Shown: one piece after another, positions 44,830 through 56,755 of the stretch
Position numbering within the stretch: position 1 is the stretch's first letter
Layout of the letters: each line of letters starts with the position of its first letter
Assembly: GCA_020284085.1 (NCBI GenBank)
Contig: JACEVL010000772.1
Coordinates: 197,501-261,500, forward strand
Direction of reading: 5' to 3'
DNA length: 64,000 bases
From: Aporrectodea caliginosa
Taxonomy: Eukaryota; Annelida; Clitellata; Crassiclitellata; Lumbricidae
Notes under the pieces: generated by a model
Told to the model about the DNA's origin: nothing
Databases searched by the model: none
Seen by the model: the letters and a program-made list of their open reading frames with translations, nothing else
Position numbers and translations under genes: made by a program

Positions 44830-45120
44830 GGTGAAAGACTTCTCGTAATTCTCTGCCTAGTTATATGCATTCTGGTAGTTTTTTGACATCATTCAGTTCT
44901 AAACTTAAGACTTGGTGAAAGACTTCTCGTGGTTCTCTGCCCAGTTATATGCGTTCTGGTAGTTCTTTAATGTCATTCAGTTCTAAACTTAAGACTTATC
45001 TGTTTCAACTTCCTTACCAACCAAGGTTTGACTTCTGGTTGTGAAACTCATCTGATTTCGACTGGACTCCTCCAAGGGATTGTGACTGACTGGAGGTTTA
45101 GTTAGAAGCAACCATTGATT
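44830..45120 (+). mobile_element. LINE C-terminus with internal tandem duplication
   Basis: The frame SRGSLPSYMRSGSSLMSFSS followed by KLKTYLFQ matches the LINE C-terminal pattern (LP..IR...SL..FK..LKT.LF). The block GTGAAAGACTTCTCGT...AACTTAAGACTTG (about 91 bp) is present twice in tandem from 44,833. Confidence 0.7.
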
Positions 45121-45185
45121 GAAGTCTTATGCATTATGATTGTGGCAGTATAGAAGTCAATAGATTAGACTAGATTAGCTATAGA

Positions 45186-45345
45186 AGTCATTAGATTCAA
45201 TCAATCAGTCATTTATTTCTGTAACCATCAGAAGAGAACAAGAAAAAATGAAACAATAAGGCAACGATTGGACATGTATTGGCTAAACGGGGGCCCAGAA
45301 GGGATCATGGATTCAACTAAATAGGGACACCTTTAGATGTACAAA
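45186..45345 (-). mobile_element. LINE 3' tail
   Basis: The minus strand gives GGTGTCCCTATTTAGTTGAA, GATCCCTTCTGGG and AGAAATAAATGACTGATTG, matching the tail at 17,560-17,775 and part of 63,433-63,655. Confidence 0.65.
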
Positions 45346-45960
45346 AATACAGATAGGAAAAGAAAGACAGCCAATCGATACTTAGATTGGAATAAGCCTT
45401 GGGCACAAATCAAACAAACTAAAAATAATAAACCACATTTACAAAAGAAAATACAATCTTAACTAAAATAGCAATACAGACAGATTCATCTAAGTTAAGT
45501 CAATTAATTAGATTAGATTAGATTAGCTCTAGAAGTCAGTGGATTAGATTAGTGTTTAATTCTCTATGATCGTAGAATAATGATCGTTGGTGAGAATGAC
45601 TGTAAAAGCAGAACAACTGTTGCTCTTGTTTACTGAAGATGTGATGCAGGATACAGAACGTATGGCTTGAAGAGGAGACAGGTTGCCAAACCATAATTAT
45701 GACTGATGCTACTAGCAAAGAAGATAGGCCTAGTACAGTCTTAAACTGTGTGGATGTAGGTAAGCAAAGTAAGTAAGTGTATTCTCTATTGAACCGTTTG
45801 CAGAAGACTCCGGTGTACAAACATCAAGCAATACAAAATACAAAATCAGTATGAATAAAACATTCTCACAATGAAATTGTTCCTCATGTTATTGTCTAGT
45901 GGAGTGAGCACTCTGTCATGAGACTGAGGATGGAGAGTCGGAGACCATAGGATTTTGGTT
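45346..45960. other. non-coding, nothing firm
   Basis: AT-rich. (TTAGA)n-like AGATTAGATTAGATTAG is at about 45,510-45,530 and recurs near 45,170. No gene. Confidence 0.5.
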
Positions 45961-46880
45961 TCATGGGTTGGAGCAATTTATGAAGTACATGTCTAGGGTT
46001 GTTAAAAACGGCAATACAAGGCCAACATCTGCCTGCCTGCAGAGTTTATCAAAAGTAGGTCCCCCACCGGTGGGTACCCTACCCTGGTCATCTTGGTTAG
46101 AATGGCTTGGAGTCGATTTTTTCATTCTGAGATGCGAAGCCCCACCGTGCAGGGCCTGCATACAGCTTGCATGCGACAGTCACACGTAATTCATACAAAG
46201 ATTGCCTTGCCTTGTGTTTCCCAGAAGCAAGGGTTTCAGTAATCATAACACCTAGGACCATCATTTCCTCCACTCTAGAAATCCCAGGTATGACAGGTAT
46301 CACCCCATGGACGACCCCTCCCCTTCTGGATCTAATCAACATCTCATGTGTCCTATTCTGGTTCAGTTTTAAATTGCATGTCTCTGCCCATTTGCCTATA
46401 GTGGTTAAGTTCTTCCATTACTTTGTGAGTGTTTTATGCAGGTATCAGCAAGTAACTGTCATCTGCATATTTTAGTATTATATTTCCTTGGTTGACCGGT
46501 TTCTTAGCCATTTTGAGTTGTTTTGAAGAACAGCATGTCTACCAACTGCATTTGGTAATAAAACTTGACTGGATGTTGCGAGAAAAACACTTTGCACAAA
46601 AATTTCACAGCTTATACAGCTTTGCTATTATAGATGCTGACTCAATGGCTAGTGCCTTTTCCTGTTGCATCAACGAGTTTCAATTTATTTTACATTTGGA
46701 AGATTAAGTCATGCAGCTTATCTAGAATCATTCTGTGACCATTTTCTACTGTATATATGCAAGTATTTTCAACTAGACCAACAGATCTGAATAAATGTTG
46801 GTGGTTTAGCTGATCAGCCGCATGTGTAGGTTTGGGCACATATCCAATTTCATGTAGGGAGAATGGCACTGGCTTCCTAC
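45961..46880 (-). mobile_element. CR1-like LINE fragment with YADD motif
   Basis: In minus-strand order: DKLHDLIFQM near 46,700; NIILKYADDSYLLIPA near 46,470 (RT catalytic motif); LKLNQNRTHEMLIRSRRG near 46,340; IPGISRVEEMMVLGVMITE; LYAGPARWGFAS; and a decayed C-terminus. Same family as 5,880-6,370. Frameshifts and stops throughout. Its upstream part is cut by the MITE at 46,881 and may continue to about 47,500. Confidence 0.78.
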
Positions 46881-47224
46881 CAGTGGCGTAACGAGGGGGG
46901 CAGGGGGGCGGCCGCCCCCAAGGTGACCTGGGGCGCAGGGGGGGGCGCAAAATTAGGTCTGAAAATGTGTTTTTTGTTAAAGAAATCCGGTAAAAATTGA
47001 AAAATAGGTTTAAAAGTAACTTTTGTACGTGAGTCTGGGGGCGCACGGGCAAGGGGGGCGCAAAATGATATTTGACAAGTTTATTGTTAAAAAAACACAG
47101 AAACAAAGGGAAAAAGAAAAAAAAAAAAAAAAAAAAAAAGTCATCAGAAATTTTGGCGGAAGTCATAAAAAAATTTTCAGGAAATTCTTGCCCCCGGGCG
47201 CACGAACCCCTAGTTACGCCACTG
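46881..47224. mobile_element. hAT-type MITE, 344 bp
   Basis: Ends CAGTGGCGTAACGAGG and inverted CCTAGTTACGCCACTG with a perfect 8-bp duplication CTTCCTAC (46,873-46,880; 47,225-47,232). G-rich left arm (GGGGGGCGGCCGCCCCC), internal AAAAA run. Confidence 0.95.
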
Positions 47225-47655
47225 CTTCCTACCTATGAAAGAATGCATTAATTTTAAGATCTTATTGTCTTAAGGGCTTATTCCAAGCAGGTTGTGGTCC
47301 CTGTTATTTATCTGAGGGAGTTGTGTATCTTAATCTCGTCCTTCCGTGGCCGCAAATCCCATTGCTTTGCTGAACAAGGTGACCTGGTTATTCCACTGAC
47401 CTGAACTTTCACGGTGTATAGATGACTTGCTGTTGTTGGCCCATTTCTCTGGAATAAGGCGGTTCCTAGTCTCCTGCGACATGAGATTTTTCTTTTTCTT
47501 TCTTTCTCTCTTTGATAATTGCTTGAAAGTCATTCTGTTTTTGTAACAGTTTCATTTTGTCAGGTTGTGAGTGGCACTATATTAATTTGTGATAAAAAGT
47601 TACATTTACAGTTACAGCAGATGAGTTCAGTTGTACCAAAATCATTATGTCTCAC
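47225..47655. other. non-coding, possible LINE remainder
   Basis: No supported gene. May be the upstream part of the minus-strand LINE split by the MITE. Confidence 0.4.
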
Positions 47656-47659
47656 ACAC

Positions 47660-48190
47660 ATGTATGTATGTATGTTTGTATTGTATGTATGTGTGTATGC
47701 ATGTATGCATGTGTTTTGTATGTATGTATGTATTTATACATGTATATGTATGTGTGACTGTGTATGTATGTATTTTGTATGTATGTATGTGTGTATTTTG
47801 TAGGTTCTTATGTATGTAGGATTGTATGTGTGTATGTATGTATGTATGTATTTATGTATGTATGTACGTATTTATGTATATATGCATGTATGTATGTGTA
47901 TGACTGTATGTATTTATGTATGTATGTACTGTATGTATGTATGTATGTATGTATGTATGTATGTATGTATGTATGTATGTATGTATGTATGTATGTATGT
48001 ATGTATATATTATGTATGTATGTATGTATGTATGTATGTATGTATGTATGCATGCATGCATGCATGCATGTATGTATGTATGTATGTATGTATGTATGTA
48101 TATATGCATGTATGTATGTGTGTATGTATTTATGTATGTATGTATGTATGTATGTATGTATGTATGTGTGTATGTATGTATGCGTGTGTC
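47660..48190. repeat. (TATG)n microsatellite, about 530 bp
   Basis: Long TATG array with GTGT, TTTA, GCAT and TACG variants. Cys-Met-Tyr-Val and His-Thr-Tyr-Ile frames are artefacts. Confidence 0.97.
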
Positions 48191-48293
48191 TGAACACTGA
48201 ATTAGAAACTTTTGCAAATTTCACAAAGGCAGTGATGTGATGATGCTGAAACTCTACCGGAAGTTCAATAAATGAGAGATTCCTGTTGTTCTG

Positions 48294-48532
48294 TTACATT
48301 GTCACCTTGTCGATTCGCTGAATCCTAGCGACCGTCATAGTCAGCCTTCTCCATGTGTTCCGATCTCTCGTCGCCTCTCTCAGCTCCGGAATGTTCATCA
48401 TCATCGTCTCGTGTATCTCCTCCATCCATCTCTTTCTTGGTCGTCCTCTTCCTCGTCTTCCCTCCCCACACGCCAGCATCATCTCCTTTTCCATGCCGTC
48501 CGCCCGCATCACATGGCCAAAATACATCACAT
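48294..48532 (-). mobile_element. LINE C-terminal fragment (family of 4,205)
   Basis: A 78-codon frame reads YFGHVMRADGMEKEMML, GRRGRGRPRKRWMEEIHE, LREATRDRNTWRRLT and VARIQRID. This basic C-terminal tail (GHV.R...GRPR.RW...DR..WR) is common to endonuclease-reverse transcriptase LINEs. Intact frame, but only the last part of the element. Confidence 0.85.
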
Positions 48533-49019
48533 TGTAATGCCCTAAAATAGTTTGTGCTAATGTTGTTAGAATGCTTGCAAACTAGTTCCTGTGACCTCGT
48601 GGATTTTGATCTGACCTATAATTATATCCGGGGTATTTTGTGTATGGCATAGAATTTCAATTCAACAAAACCATCGATTGGGTGATATTTGCAGAGTATA
48701 AGTTTCTAGGTTGGATTAGATTATATAAGAATTCAAAGACTGCAAGATGAGTGTTTGCCTTTTACATGGTTTGACAGGAAGGCAAACAATTGTGTCATAC
48801 TTGACAAGACATCTTGCAGTGGCACTATTATTGGGGAGGTCATTGTTGCTATTGCTAGACAGAAGTTTTTTTAGTTTGCTAAATCGTACTATAAATTTTG
48901 TTCTGACACTTGTATGTGAATTTTCTATGTACAATGCAAACTAAAAGATGGACTTGTGAATTACTGAACATGTAGTTCAGTGTATTTAATGTTAAAAAGC
49001 TGTCATTTCGAAGCAAATG
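48533..49019. other. non-coding, CpG-poor
   Basis: No gene or repeat recognised. Confidence 0.5.
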
Positions 49020-49650
49020 GTGCAACCTTCACCCTATATCCGAGACGATGAATACCTAAATACTTGGAAACCACCATAAAACATATGTAGAGTAATCAAG
49101 GCAGAGTATGAAGAATAAATTTTGTATCAATTCCCTGCGGATAGGCAGAGAGTAACGTAAAATGGAAACTCGGAAAGTGGTGTTTATCTTTTCGGCCATA
49201 AAGGTTTTAATGGCCAGTTTGCAATTCGGATATTTCGGTTTGATATAGCGCAAATAGCAGACCTTGCCTCTAACCGTTTAATAATCGGTGTGTATTGATT
49301 TAATACAACCTAACTGTCACGGAGTTAATCATCTTCTTATTCTCCGCGGCCAATGCACGGCGCTGTTGGAGCGAATCTTCGGAAGTAGTCTTTGAGGAAT
49401 AGGCACTGAGTGGAAAAGGACACGTCTGGAATGGAAATTGCTCTGTCATTAGCCTAAATATACTGTTGGATCTTCTGTGTGCGGCCATTCATATTTTATA
49501 ATGCCTCCCCTCGGATCTGTTTACCTTCCTTGTTCATCGTTGTCCGGTGGAGCCAGCTGGAGTGGTGGCATCCAGTTCCGCAGTAATCATGCCAGCGCTA
49601 AGGTTTTCCAGTTCCAGTGATTGATGCAGTTTCGCTAAGTCTTCATTTGC
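49020..49650. promoter_or_regulatory. CpG-retaining low-repeat island 1
   Basis: CpG frequency rises here against a depleted background (CCGAGACGATG, TTTCGGCCATAAAGG, CTCCGCGGCC, CACGGCGC). TTTTAATGGCC and GGCCATAAA resemble homeodomain sites. No transposon signature and no good ORF. Inferred candidate enhancer in a methylated gene body. Confidence 0.3.
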
Positions 49651-50476
49651 CTCCTGTTAGAAAACAGCGGAGTTCTGAATTCGCGTATCTCACACGTGTT
49701 CAAATAACATGTCCCCTATTGTGTAGCAGGGAGAGTGGTCAGTGTTCTCTGATTGAACAATAACATAAAAGCTTTGGTGCTGTTAAAACCATAAAATCAC
49801 GGCTTCAATTTTAGCCGGTTTAAATTATTTGTTATCATCACAATAGCGGCAATGTTTCTGCTGTGTAAATTCATGTTTAAAAAGTAATAACAGTCCATGT
49901 TGATGCTCTCATTTTATGCTCTCAACCGTTGTGCTTGAACATTATGCAAAGCCATTAGCTTTCCAAAGTGCTGAGTTTGTCACATATGAAAGAATCCGCT
50001 ATTGCAATGGATGATGATAAACCTTGTTTTTGAAATAATGACTTCAATAATAACCAAAGCTACATTTTCTGAATATTTTTGTTGGTATTAGTTCGCTGCT
50101 GAAAGGTTTGTATCAAATATTTTGTCATATTTGAAAAGGTTGAATAATTTCAGGTGCCAGCTATGGGAAAGAAAATTGGGATTTAAAAACAGCTTGATCA
50201 CACACTTGAACACACCTTGGTTTTTTGTTTCAGTGCTTTATGGCCAGTTTGCAATTTTAAACAGTTGTTCAAAAGGCATTTTAATAGTGGAATAGCATAG
50301 TTACTACAAAATCTTGTTCCACTATTTGCATTCCAATGTTTGTGTCAATTGGCAATTCATTTTCAAGTGTTGCAGTTGACATTGTGTGGTTGATGTAAAA
50401 CTGTTGCTGTGTTAGCGTCAATCACACACAATCCTAAGCCACAAACCTTTTAGTCAGTGTATAAAGATAATTATTA
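49651..50476. other. non-coding, strongly CpG-poor
   Basis: One CpG in 50,161-50,460. No gene. Confidence 0.5.
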
Positions 50477-51037
50477 AGGGTGGGCAATGATTAAAAATTT
50501 TAATCGAAATTAATCGCATGATTAACATTTTTAATAATGCGATTAATTTTTAATCGCATGTCACAATAGATGACAAGTACAACTACTCTACTGCAGTGGC
50601 AGCGCCAGGGGGGCTAGGGGGTGCTTAGCCCCCCTAACTGCGGCTCAGCCCCCCCAAAAGTGGGAAATCACTGCAAATCACACTGAGGCGGGGACAGAAG
50701 GGAAGGTTTTTTGAGCTTTAGCCCTCCCAAACCTGAAATCCTGGCACCGCCACTGCTCTACTGACTCTGAGTAGTTACGTAGAATATGCGTCATATAAAT
50801 GCTTGCAGTCAATAAACAAAAAGCAAACATGCTTGTGCTACTTGTTTTTACTTTTTACTTTAAAGTTTAAACTTAAAGTTTTTACTTTGTAATCGTGGTT
50901 TTATCAAGAATTGTTTTAGCGTATTTGTTGAAAATAATTGAGCGCAGTGACAATAGTGTTGACTGCGTTAAAAATTTTAATCGCATTAATTAAGTAGCAC
51001 ATTAATCGCGTTAATAATGCGTCAAATGCCCAGTCCT
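50477..51037. mobile_element. hAT-like MITE with TAATCGCATTA motifs (interrupted)
   Basis: Ends AGGGTGGGCAATGATTAA and inverted ATGCCCAGTCCT, with mirrored TTAATCGCATTAAT-type subterminal repeats. The flanks are ATAATTATTA and ATAATTATTTA, a near-match rather than an exact duplication. It is interrupted by the MITE at 50,594-50,755. Confidence 0.75.
50594..50755. mobile_element. hAT-type MITE, 162 bp, nested
   Basis: Ends CAGTGGCAGCGCCAGG and inverted CCTGGCACCGCCACTG with a perfect 8-bp duplication CTCTACTG (50,586-50,593; 50,756-50,763). Inserted into the element at 50,477-51,037, so younger than it. Confidence 0.95.
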
Positions 51038-51645
51038 AATAATTATTTATTAATCTGGGCTTACATTTCCTGGTAAGGCTGCATACCTGTTATTCCTGGA
51101 TGCCCGTCTGACTGAGTTCATGTCAATTGGAAGTTCAAAATTGCTGCTATAAATTTTTTTCCAACAGGCAACGTTACTCTGCCTATTACCGGATGCTCTT
51201 CTATATTGAAGTCGCTCCAGTTAGAATTTCACAGAATAATTGGTACCATAAATTTTGATTTCTTGAGGCAAATTGCTGTTCATCTGTCAGCATATCTTTT
51301 TGTTTGCTATCCACCGAGTTATCTTTGCATCCAGTCGATACCGGTCGGCAGGTGGAGCAGCCTCTGCGGAATTGCATGGATTTGCATTTACAGCTATGCA
51401 TTGGGGCTGAGCTGTAAGGGATTAAAGCTGACTGACAGACGACAGCTTCTACCGGGAACACAAAGGAAGAAAGATGACACATTGCACTAAGCAATGAATT
51501 ATAAATGAAAGATTTATAGAGAAATTTATCCCAAGGACAGAGAACAATCTTACAGATGTTGACAGGGACACAACGAACGAACCATGCAGCCAGAGAAGCA
51601 CGAATAGCAAATTGGAAGTTTGATCTGTCGTCAGAAGTAGTCTAG
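51038..51645. other. non-coding, nothing firm
   Basis: Overlapping 94-97-codon frames on both strands at 51,201-51,494 have no recognisable domain. Confidence 0.45.
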
Positions 51646-52165
51646 ACTGCCAGTGGTGTATGCAAGACTTAACACTTCAAGACCAGGACAAGACCAAGAC
51701 TGTGGAATTCCAAGACTCAGACCAAGACAAAGACTGCGGGGTACTAAGATCGAGAAACAGATTGAACTATAAAATAAACTTATGTAAACATATCATTTTA
51801 ACATTCCAGCATGTCTTAAAAACCATTACAGTTTATGAATATGAGATCCTCAAGCTTAGTGTCTCGTAGACAAGTTATCTGTACATATCGGCATAGGCGA
51901 ATTTTTGGGGACAAGATCTAAAAGCAGTCTGCCTGAAACTTATTGAGGCTGCTTGTTGAAAACACAACAGGACTTTACCCCTAAGACACGTTCCAAAAAG
52001 TCAAGAAATAATTCGAAGACGAGACCAAGACAATCGGTTCCCAAGACAATAGGTTCCCAAGGCAATAGGTTCTCAAGACAAAGAACGAGACTGAGACATA
52101 AAAAACCTGTCTTGAGACCAAGACTGAGTCTCGAGACCTAGACTGAAGTATCGAGACCATAAACG
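51646..52165. repeat. AAGACCAAGACTGAG-rich degenerate repeat
   Basis: Begins CAGTGGTGTATGCAAGACTT like a hAT end, then runs of GACCAAGACTG, GGTTCCCAAGACAATAGG (repeated) and GAGTCTCGAGACC. This recalls hAT MITE families with CAAGACCAAGAC arms, but no closing inverted end with a target duplication was found. Confidence 0.55.
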
Positions 52166-52559
52166 TATGTAGACAGCTGTAATATTTAACCACTGTGTTC
52201 CTGCCAGTAACAGGAACTCAGCGTGACTTTAATAGTTTGAAACTTCATATGTTTTTGTAACAGAAAAGTACTTAAAGCACTACTGAAGAGTAACATAACA
52301 AATCACCCAGGAACGCAAAGACAATATTCAACAAGAAGCAGCTTTTATTTGTGGATTTCCTGAGAAGAAATTGTTACTTTTTGTCTAAATTCAACCCTAC
52401 ACATTACGAAAAAGTATGAACGTGTGATTGAATAATAAAACCCCAAACAGCTGTACAAATTAATATTTTAATATCAATACCAGAAGGGGCATTTAGTAAA
52501 ACATCATTTCTCCTAATTAACTTCGTGCCGGATGACTGATTACCGTTAATCTGTTTGAA
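52166..52559. other. non-coding, nothing firm
   Basis: AT-rich, no gene or repeat recognised. Confidence 0.5.
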
Positions 52560-53045
52560 ATGTAAATTTTCATGATTTGCATAAATAACTGATGTGTGGG
52601 CTTTGGGTGGACAAATCTTCGAAGCAGATTATAAGCAGTAATGGCTTACGGCTTAATCCTTGAATGCATGCAAACGAAAGCAGTTTTGGCATATGCCGGA
52701 TGAAAATGAATGGATCCAAGTTGCGCTGGTCTCCTTGGCGCGTACACTTCCATTCCGCGCGACAAGTCACGATTCTGCGTTGGCAGGTCATTTGAACTGA
52801 TTAGCTGACACTCCCAGAGTCTGCCACGTCGCGTTCTTGTTTCTTGTTCGTGTTCTTTTTTGTGTTCTTGTTGTGAGGGGTGGCTCTGATCGAAGAAACG
52901 ACCCCCGTTTAAAGAGGCAGATTATTCGCAGGATGTATGCAGAAATGGCATGTGCGGGTGAATGATGTTGATGCGCCCGTCGGTGGTCTACATTAGCATG
53001 GATCACAAAGGTATTGCAGCGCAGGTGTTATCTGGCTAATGAAAA
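52560..53045. promoter_or_regulatory. CpG-retaining low-repeat island 2
   Basis: Contains an exact POU octamer (ATTTGCAT) near 52,575, GGCTTAATCC (Otx-like) near 52,650, and a CpG cluster (TTGGCGCG, TTCCGCGCGAC, CCACGTCGCG) at 52,720-52,835. No transposon signature. Inferred regulatory element. Confidence 0.3.
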
Positions 53046-54650
53046 TATTAGTAAGACAAGGTAGCACAGTTGTTTATGGCTAGCTGGATGATGCGGTAAC
53101 TGCTTTTCAGCACCATTCATTAGATTGCTTCAGATTCTGGGAGGTGTTTATGGCCCGAGGTCGATAAGTTGATGCCAATATTGCTATAGGTGCAAGATTC
53201 ATTAAGTCGAGGTCAAGATTGTTAACTTAAACTAATGGAATTTAATTGCTTATATTGTTCTGAAAGAATTAGGCCTGACTGTTTTGATCAGGTATTGTAA
53301 TCGCTCGTAATGTTATAACTCGTATAATATTTCTTAGTTCTTATTTCCTCGGGGCTGTCTTGTGAAAGGGGTCTGAATGGTTGGTACTGTAAGAGGCGCA
53401 TTATAAATTCTCAGAAACTGAGAAATAACACGAGGGTTACCAGTATATGGCTCAGTTATGGCAAGACTATTGCGACCCAGAAGGAAAGGGTGTCCAGTTC
53501 AAGACTAAATTAATCAGCATCATGGTGATTCAGTTCTGTGCAGAACAATAACAATAACCTATGGTGCTACATAATAGCAGTGCTTTAGGAAATGGTCATA
53601 TGATCCATTTTGCTTTAGGACGATGAGACGAGACTAGCATTTGGTGCACAGGAACTCTGGACATGTTGTCTGCTCTCAGCTGTGGATGGGGGGATCCTTT
53701 GGATGGACTCTGGATTGGATGTCTGTGAAAGCTTTCCAGTGGTGACTTCTAGTGCATATCTGAGCAGAGTTTCTTATTGTACACGTAATTGTAATTGTAA
53801 TTTAAACATTTTCTATAGCATCATTAGCAGCAAGCTAATTCTTATTGATTAACATTTTGTTGTCAGTGACTTTAACATCATTTACCAATAGGCCGTGTTT
53901 TGTGAGGTACTTCAAAGGATATGTTAAGCTTCTAGTTATGTATGTGTACTTTCAGACATACATGTATATTAGTAACTAATAGATGTAATGATTTTGCTCT
54001 TAAACTTATCGTACCTGTGCTATGCTATGCTGCTGTGGCTCTTCGGTGCCAGTGTCCATGTGCAGAATGGTGCAATCGACAGATTGCTTTAAATCAAGCA
54101 GAAGGTGTGGTCAGTTTTTCAATGGTCAACTAATACAGCCTAATGGTAGATTAAGCTTGTTGAAATGGATAATTCGTGAGGCAATGTCTAGAGTTGATTA
54201 CAGAGAAGGACTTTAGCCAAGTAATAAATTGAAGGTTGAGATTTTCAGAGACCAGGTTAGCAAGTGAAATATCTCATTGGCCAAAGCCAAGAAATTGAGT
54301 AATGCATTTCTGTAGTGTTCATAGTAGAGCATGAGAAGTGTCATTGGCCAATGTGTGATTTCTTATTTTAATTTTGATTTTCATGCACGTTACTTCTTAT
54401 ATATTCCATAATTCTTTAATAATCTCCAGTTTGCTAATTGAAGATCATTATGACAGTTTAAGTAAGATCTGAGATATAATGTCATAATATCACATTTGTC
54501 TCAGGGTCATGCAGTACAGGTTTCCGTGTAACGTAATCTAGGTTTATGTTGACAAGGAAGGAAGCAAATTGATCACGGTTCGGCAAATGTGATAGATTTA
54601 GGGAAACGAGCAAGTATAAAGTGAAGGCAGAATTTGACAGGTATTATTCA
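53046..54650. other. non-coding, CpG-poor
   Basis: A weak LINE 3' hairpin-like piece (GTAAGAGGCGCATTATAAAT) is near 53,388. No gene. Confidence 0.45.
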
Positions 54651-54654
54651 CGAG

Positions 54655-55160
54655 CAGAATGGAAGATGAGTGATCTGTGGTAAAGTTCTTTCGCTAAGCC
54701 CAATCCCTGAGTGTTATCGCAGTAAAAGCGTCGCCCACACGCCTCTCCACCTGCACGTCCTCCGAAGCCTTATCCGCTATCCAGGCGACATCCATTCATG
54801 ACATAAAGTTGCTCTTATTGCTGCGTATTCTGTCGTTGGTGTTATTTACGTTGGTTCCCTGGGTCATAGTCAGGTCCTTCCATTCTGGTCACGGCTCTGT
54901 GCCGTGCGAAAAACGGGAAACCTCCGCTGTGCGCTAAGCCTCGTGCGAGCTTCCCGCACCTGCACTAAAGTGCTAATAAAGGACTCGTGCATATCGTGTA
55001 TACAAAACATGGAATTATTCCCAAAACGATATGGCTATGACTACAGCGCCGGTCATTCAACACGCTCGGGCTGGTTCCCTGCTCCGGAGGATGTTTTGTG
55101 TTCCGCTTTCCACCGGCGTTGATCCAGCGCTGAATGGATTTGATTATCCGTGCCATATAA
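54655..55160. promoter_or_regulatory. CpG-retaining low-repeat island 3
   Basis: Hand count gives about 19 CpG in 54,721-54,960, far above the neighbouring DNA. Contains GTTATTTACGTTGG, GATTATCC and CCATATAATTGG. Open frames on both strands have no recognisable domain. Inferred regulatory element; an unrecognised exon is the alternative. Confidence 0.3.
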
Positions 55161-55970
55161 TTGGTTGAAAACTGAGGCAGTAATCCTGCCACCATGGTTT
55201 TTGTTTTCTGGTGACAGTCATTGAGACTGATGGCAGAATTAATTGGCTTTGGTTATTAGAAGCCGTGTAGGGGAATTAAATTCACTGGACACAAAGCAGA
55301 GAATTATATTCCAATAGTTTGATGTGGTTCAGAGTGGGAGCGTGTAGCCATTGCGATTGCTTGCTTCCATATAGATGAAGCTTTCCAGGACGGAATTTTT
55401 GACAATGTGGGCCACTGAAGAAATAATTCGTGAAGTCGAGGACTGCACCAGTAAACTAAAAAGCAGCGACTAAATTGTATTGAAAATTATTAACTGTGGA
55501 TTTTGTGTTCACATTGTCAAATGATAAGCCAAGTTATAAACGAATAGCTATGCAAATAGGGCAGTGACTTTGTCTTTATTTTTACACAAATTGCAAAAAT
55601 TAATGAGCTCGGGCGGGCCACTTAAAATCAGCCCTCGGCTGCATGTTGAGCAGCATGGCTTTACACCATGTCTGCATGTTTTCACACCAAGGGAAGCCAG
55701 GAAACAATTTAAGGAAACAATTTAGGAGTTTTCCATTGGGAGAGTGGTTGCAGAGTAATGGGTCAGTTTTGAAAAGTTAAGTGTTTTTGGCAATTATTTA
55801 TTTCATGGTGGGGGGGTTCAAACCCATTAGTCCCTCCCATAAATACACCCATGTTTCACACATCCTGCCTTTTTGCTTATGACAAGGGAAAGCAATGCTA
55901 TAGCAAGTGGTTCAGTGAAGGCTGTTTTGGCTAATTCCTGCATTTATCCTGACAGTCAATACCGGAATTA
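55161..55970. other. non-coding, CpG-poor
   Basis: No gene or transposon recognised. Confidence 0.5.
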
Positions 55971-55974
55971 TCCA

Positions 55975-56052
55975 GGAGGAGGAGAAGAGGAGGAGGAGGA
56001 GGAGGAGGAGAAGGAGGAGGAGGAGGAGGAAGAGGAGGAGGAGGAGAAGGGG
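55975..56052. repeat. (GGA)n purine tract
   Basis: GGAGGA with AGA interruptions. Glu-rich, Leu-rich and Pro-rich frames are artefacts. Confidence 0.95.
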
Positions 56053-56610
56053 AGTGGGTGCTAGAATTATTCTCCTGCAATAACAGCAATCTGGGCAAGA
56101 AAATGAGGGAAGACATTGTGCGCTCATATCCTGTTTGTTGTGCTTGAAATTAGAGCCATTAATTTGATTGCTTAGGTATAAATCCGACCAGGAGCAGGTG
56201 AGACAAAAAGAAGTCAGGTAAACATCCACAGGTAAAATTAAATTCTAAGATGTCTGCTTTTGATGGCTTATTCTGGCCAGAAATTGCAGAAAAACGTCTG
56301 AAACTTGTGCAGCAGTAGAATACTGTGAATATTTCACAGGGATTCATTATTCTACTTGCAAGTCCTATTTCCGTAAATATGTCGCAGTTTGCCGCACCTA
56401 ATTACCAGTGGAGCTCAAGTAACTAAGGAAAATAGCTTGTGCATGATAAGACATTGGAGACATGATAAACAAAGGTAGGAGACTTGTAACTGAATGCTAA
56501 CTGAACTAATCAATGGCAAACGAAGAGCCGCTGTAGAGTTGCCATGAACACTGAATCAAATTTGATCATGCTTCCAAATTAAATTCCAGTTTTCTTATAT
56601 ACATGTGTGC
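56053..56610. other. non-coding, nothing firm
   Basis: No gene recognised. Confidence 0.5.
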
Positions 56611-56755
56611 ATGATAGTCTAGTGGTTAGAATGCTGGGCTGTGTTAAAAGGCTGGAGGTTCAAATCCCAAATAAGGCAGAACTTTGTTTTTAGATTTCAG
56701 CTACACTAGCGCCCTCCTAGTCAACTCAGCCATAACAAGTACAATGACTATATAC
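56611..56755 (+). mobile_element. tRNA-derived SINE
   Basis: A box TAGTCTAGTGGTTAGAATGC and B box GGAGGTTCAAATCCC at tRNA spacing, then a body with TAGTCAACTCAGCCATAACA. The same body box (TAGCCAACTCAGCTATAA) is in the minus-strand copy at 61,640-61,805. Confidence 0.7.

Noticed and set aside
47764..48240. 158-codon Cys-Met-Tyr-Val-rich frame and its minus-strand partners
   Set aside because: Product of the (TATG)n array; the same kind of frame appears at every other TATG array in the window.
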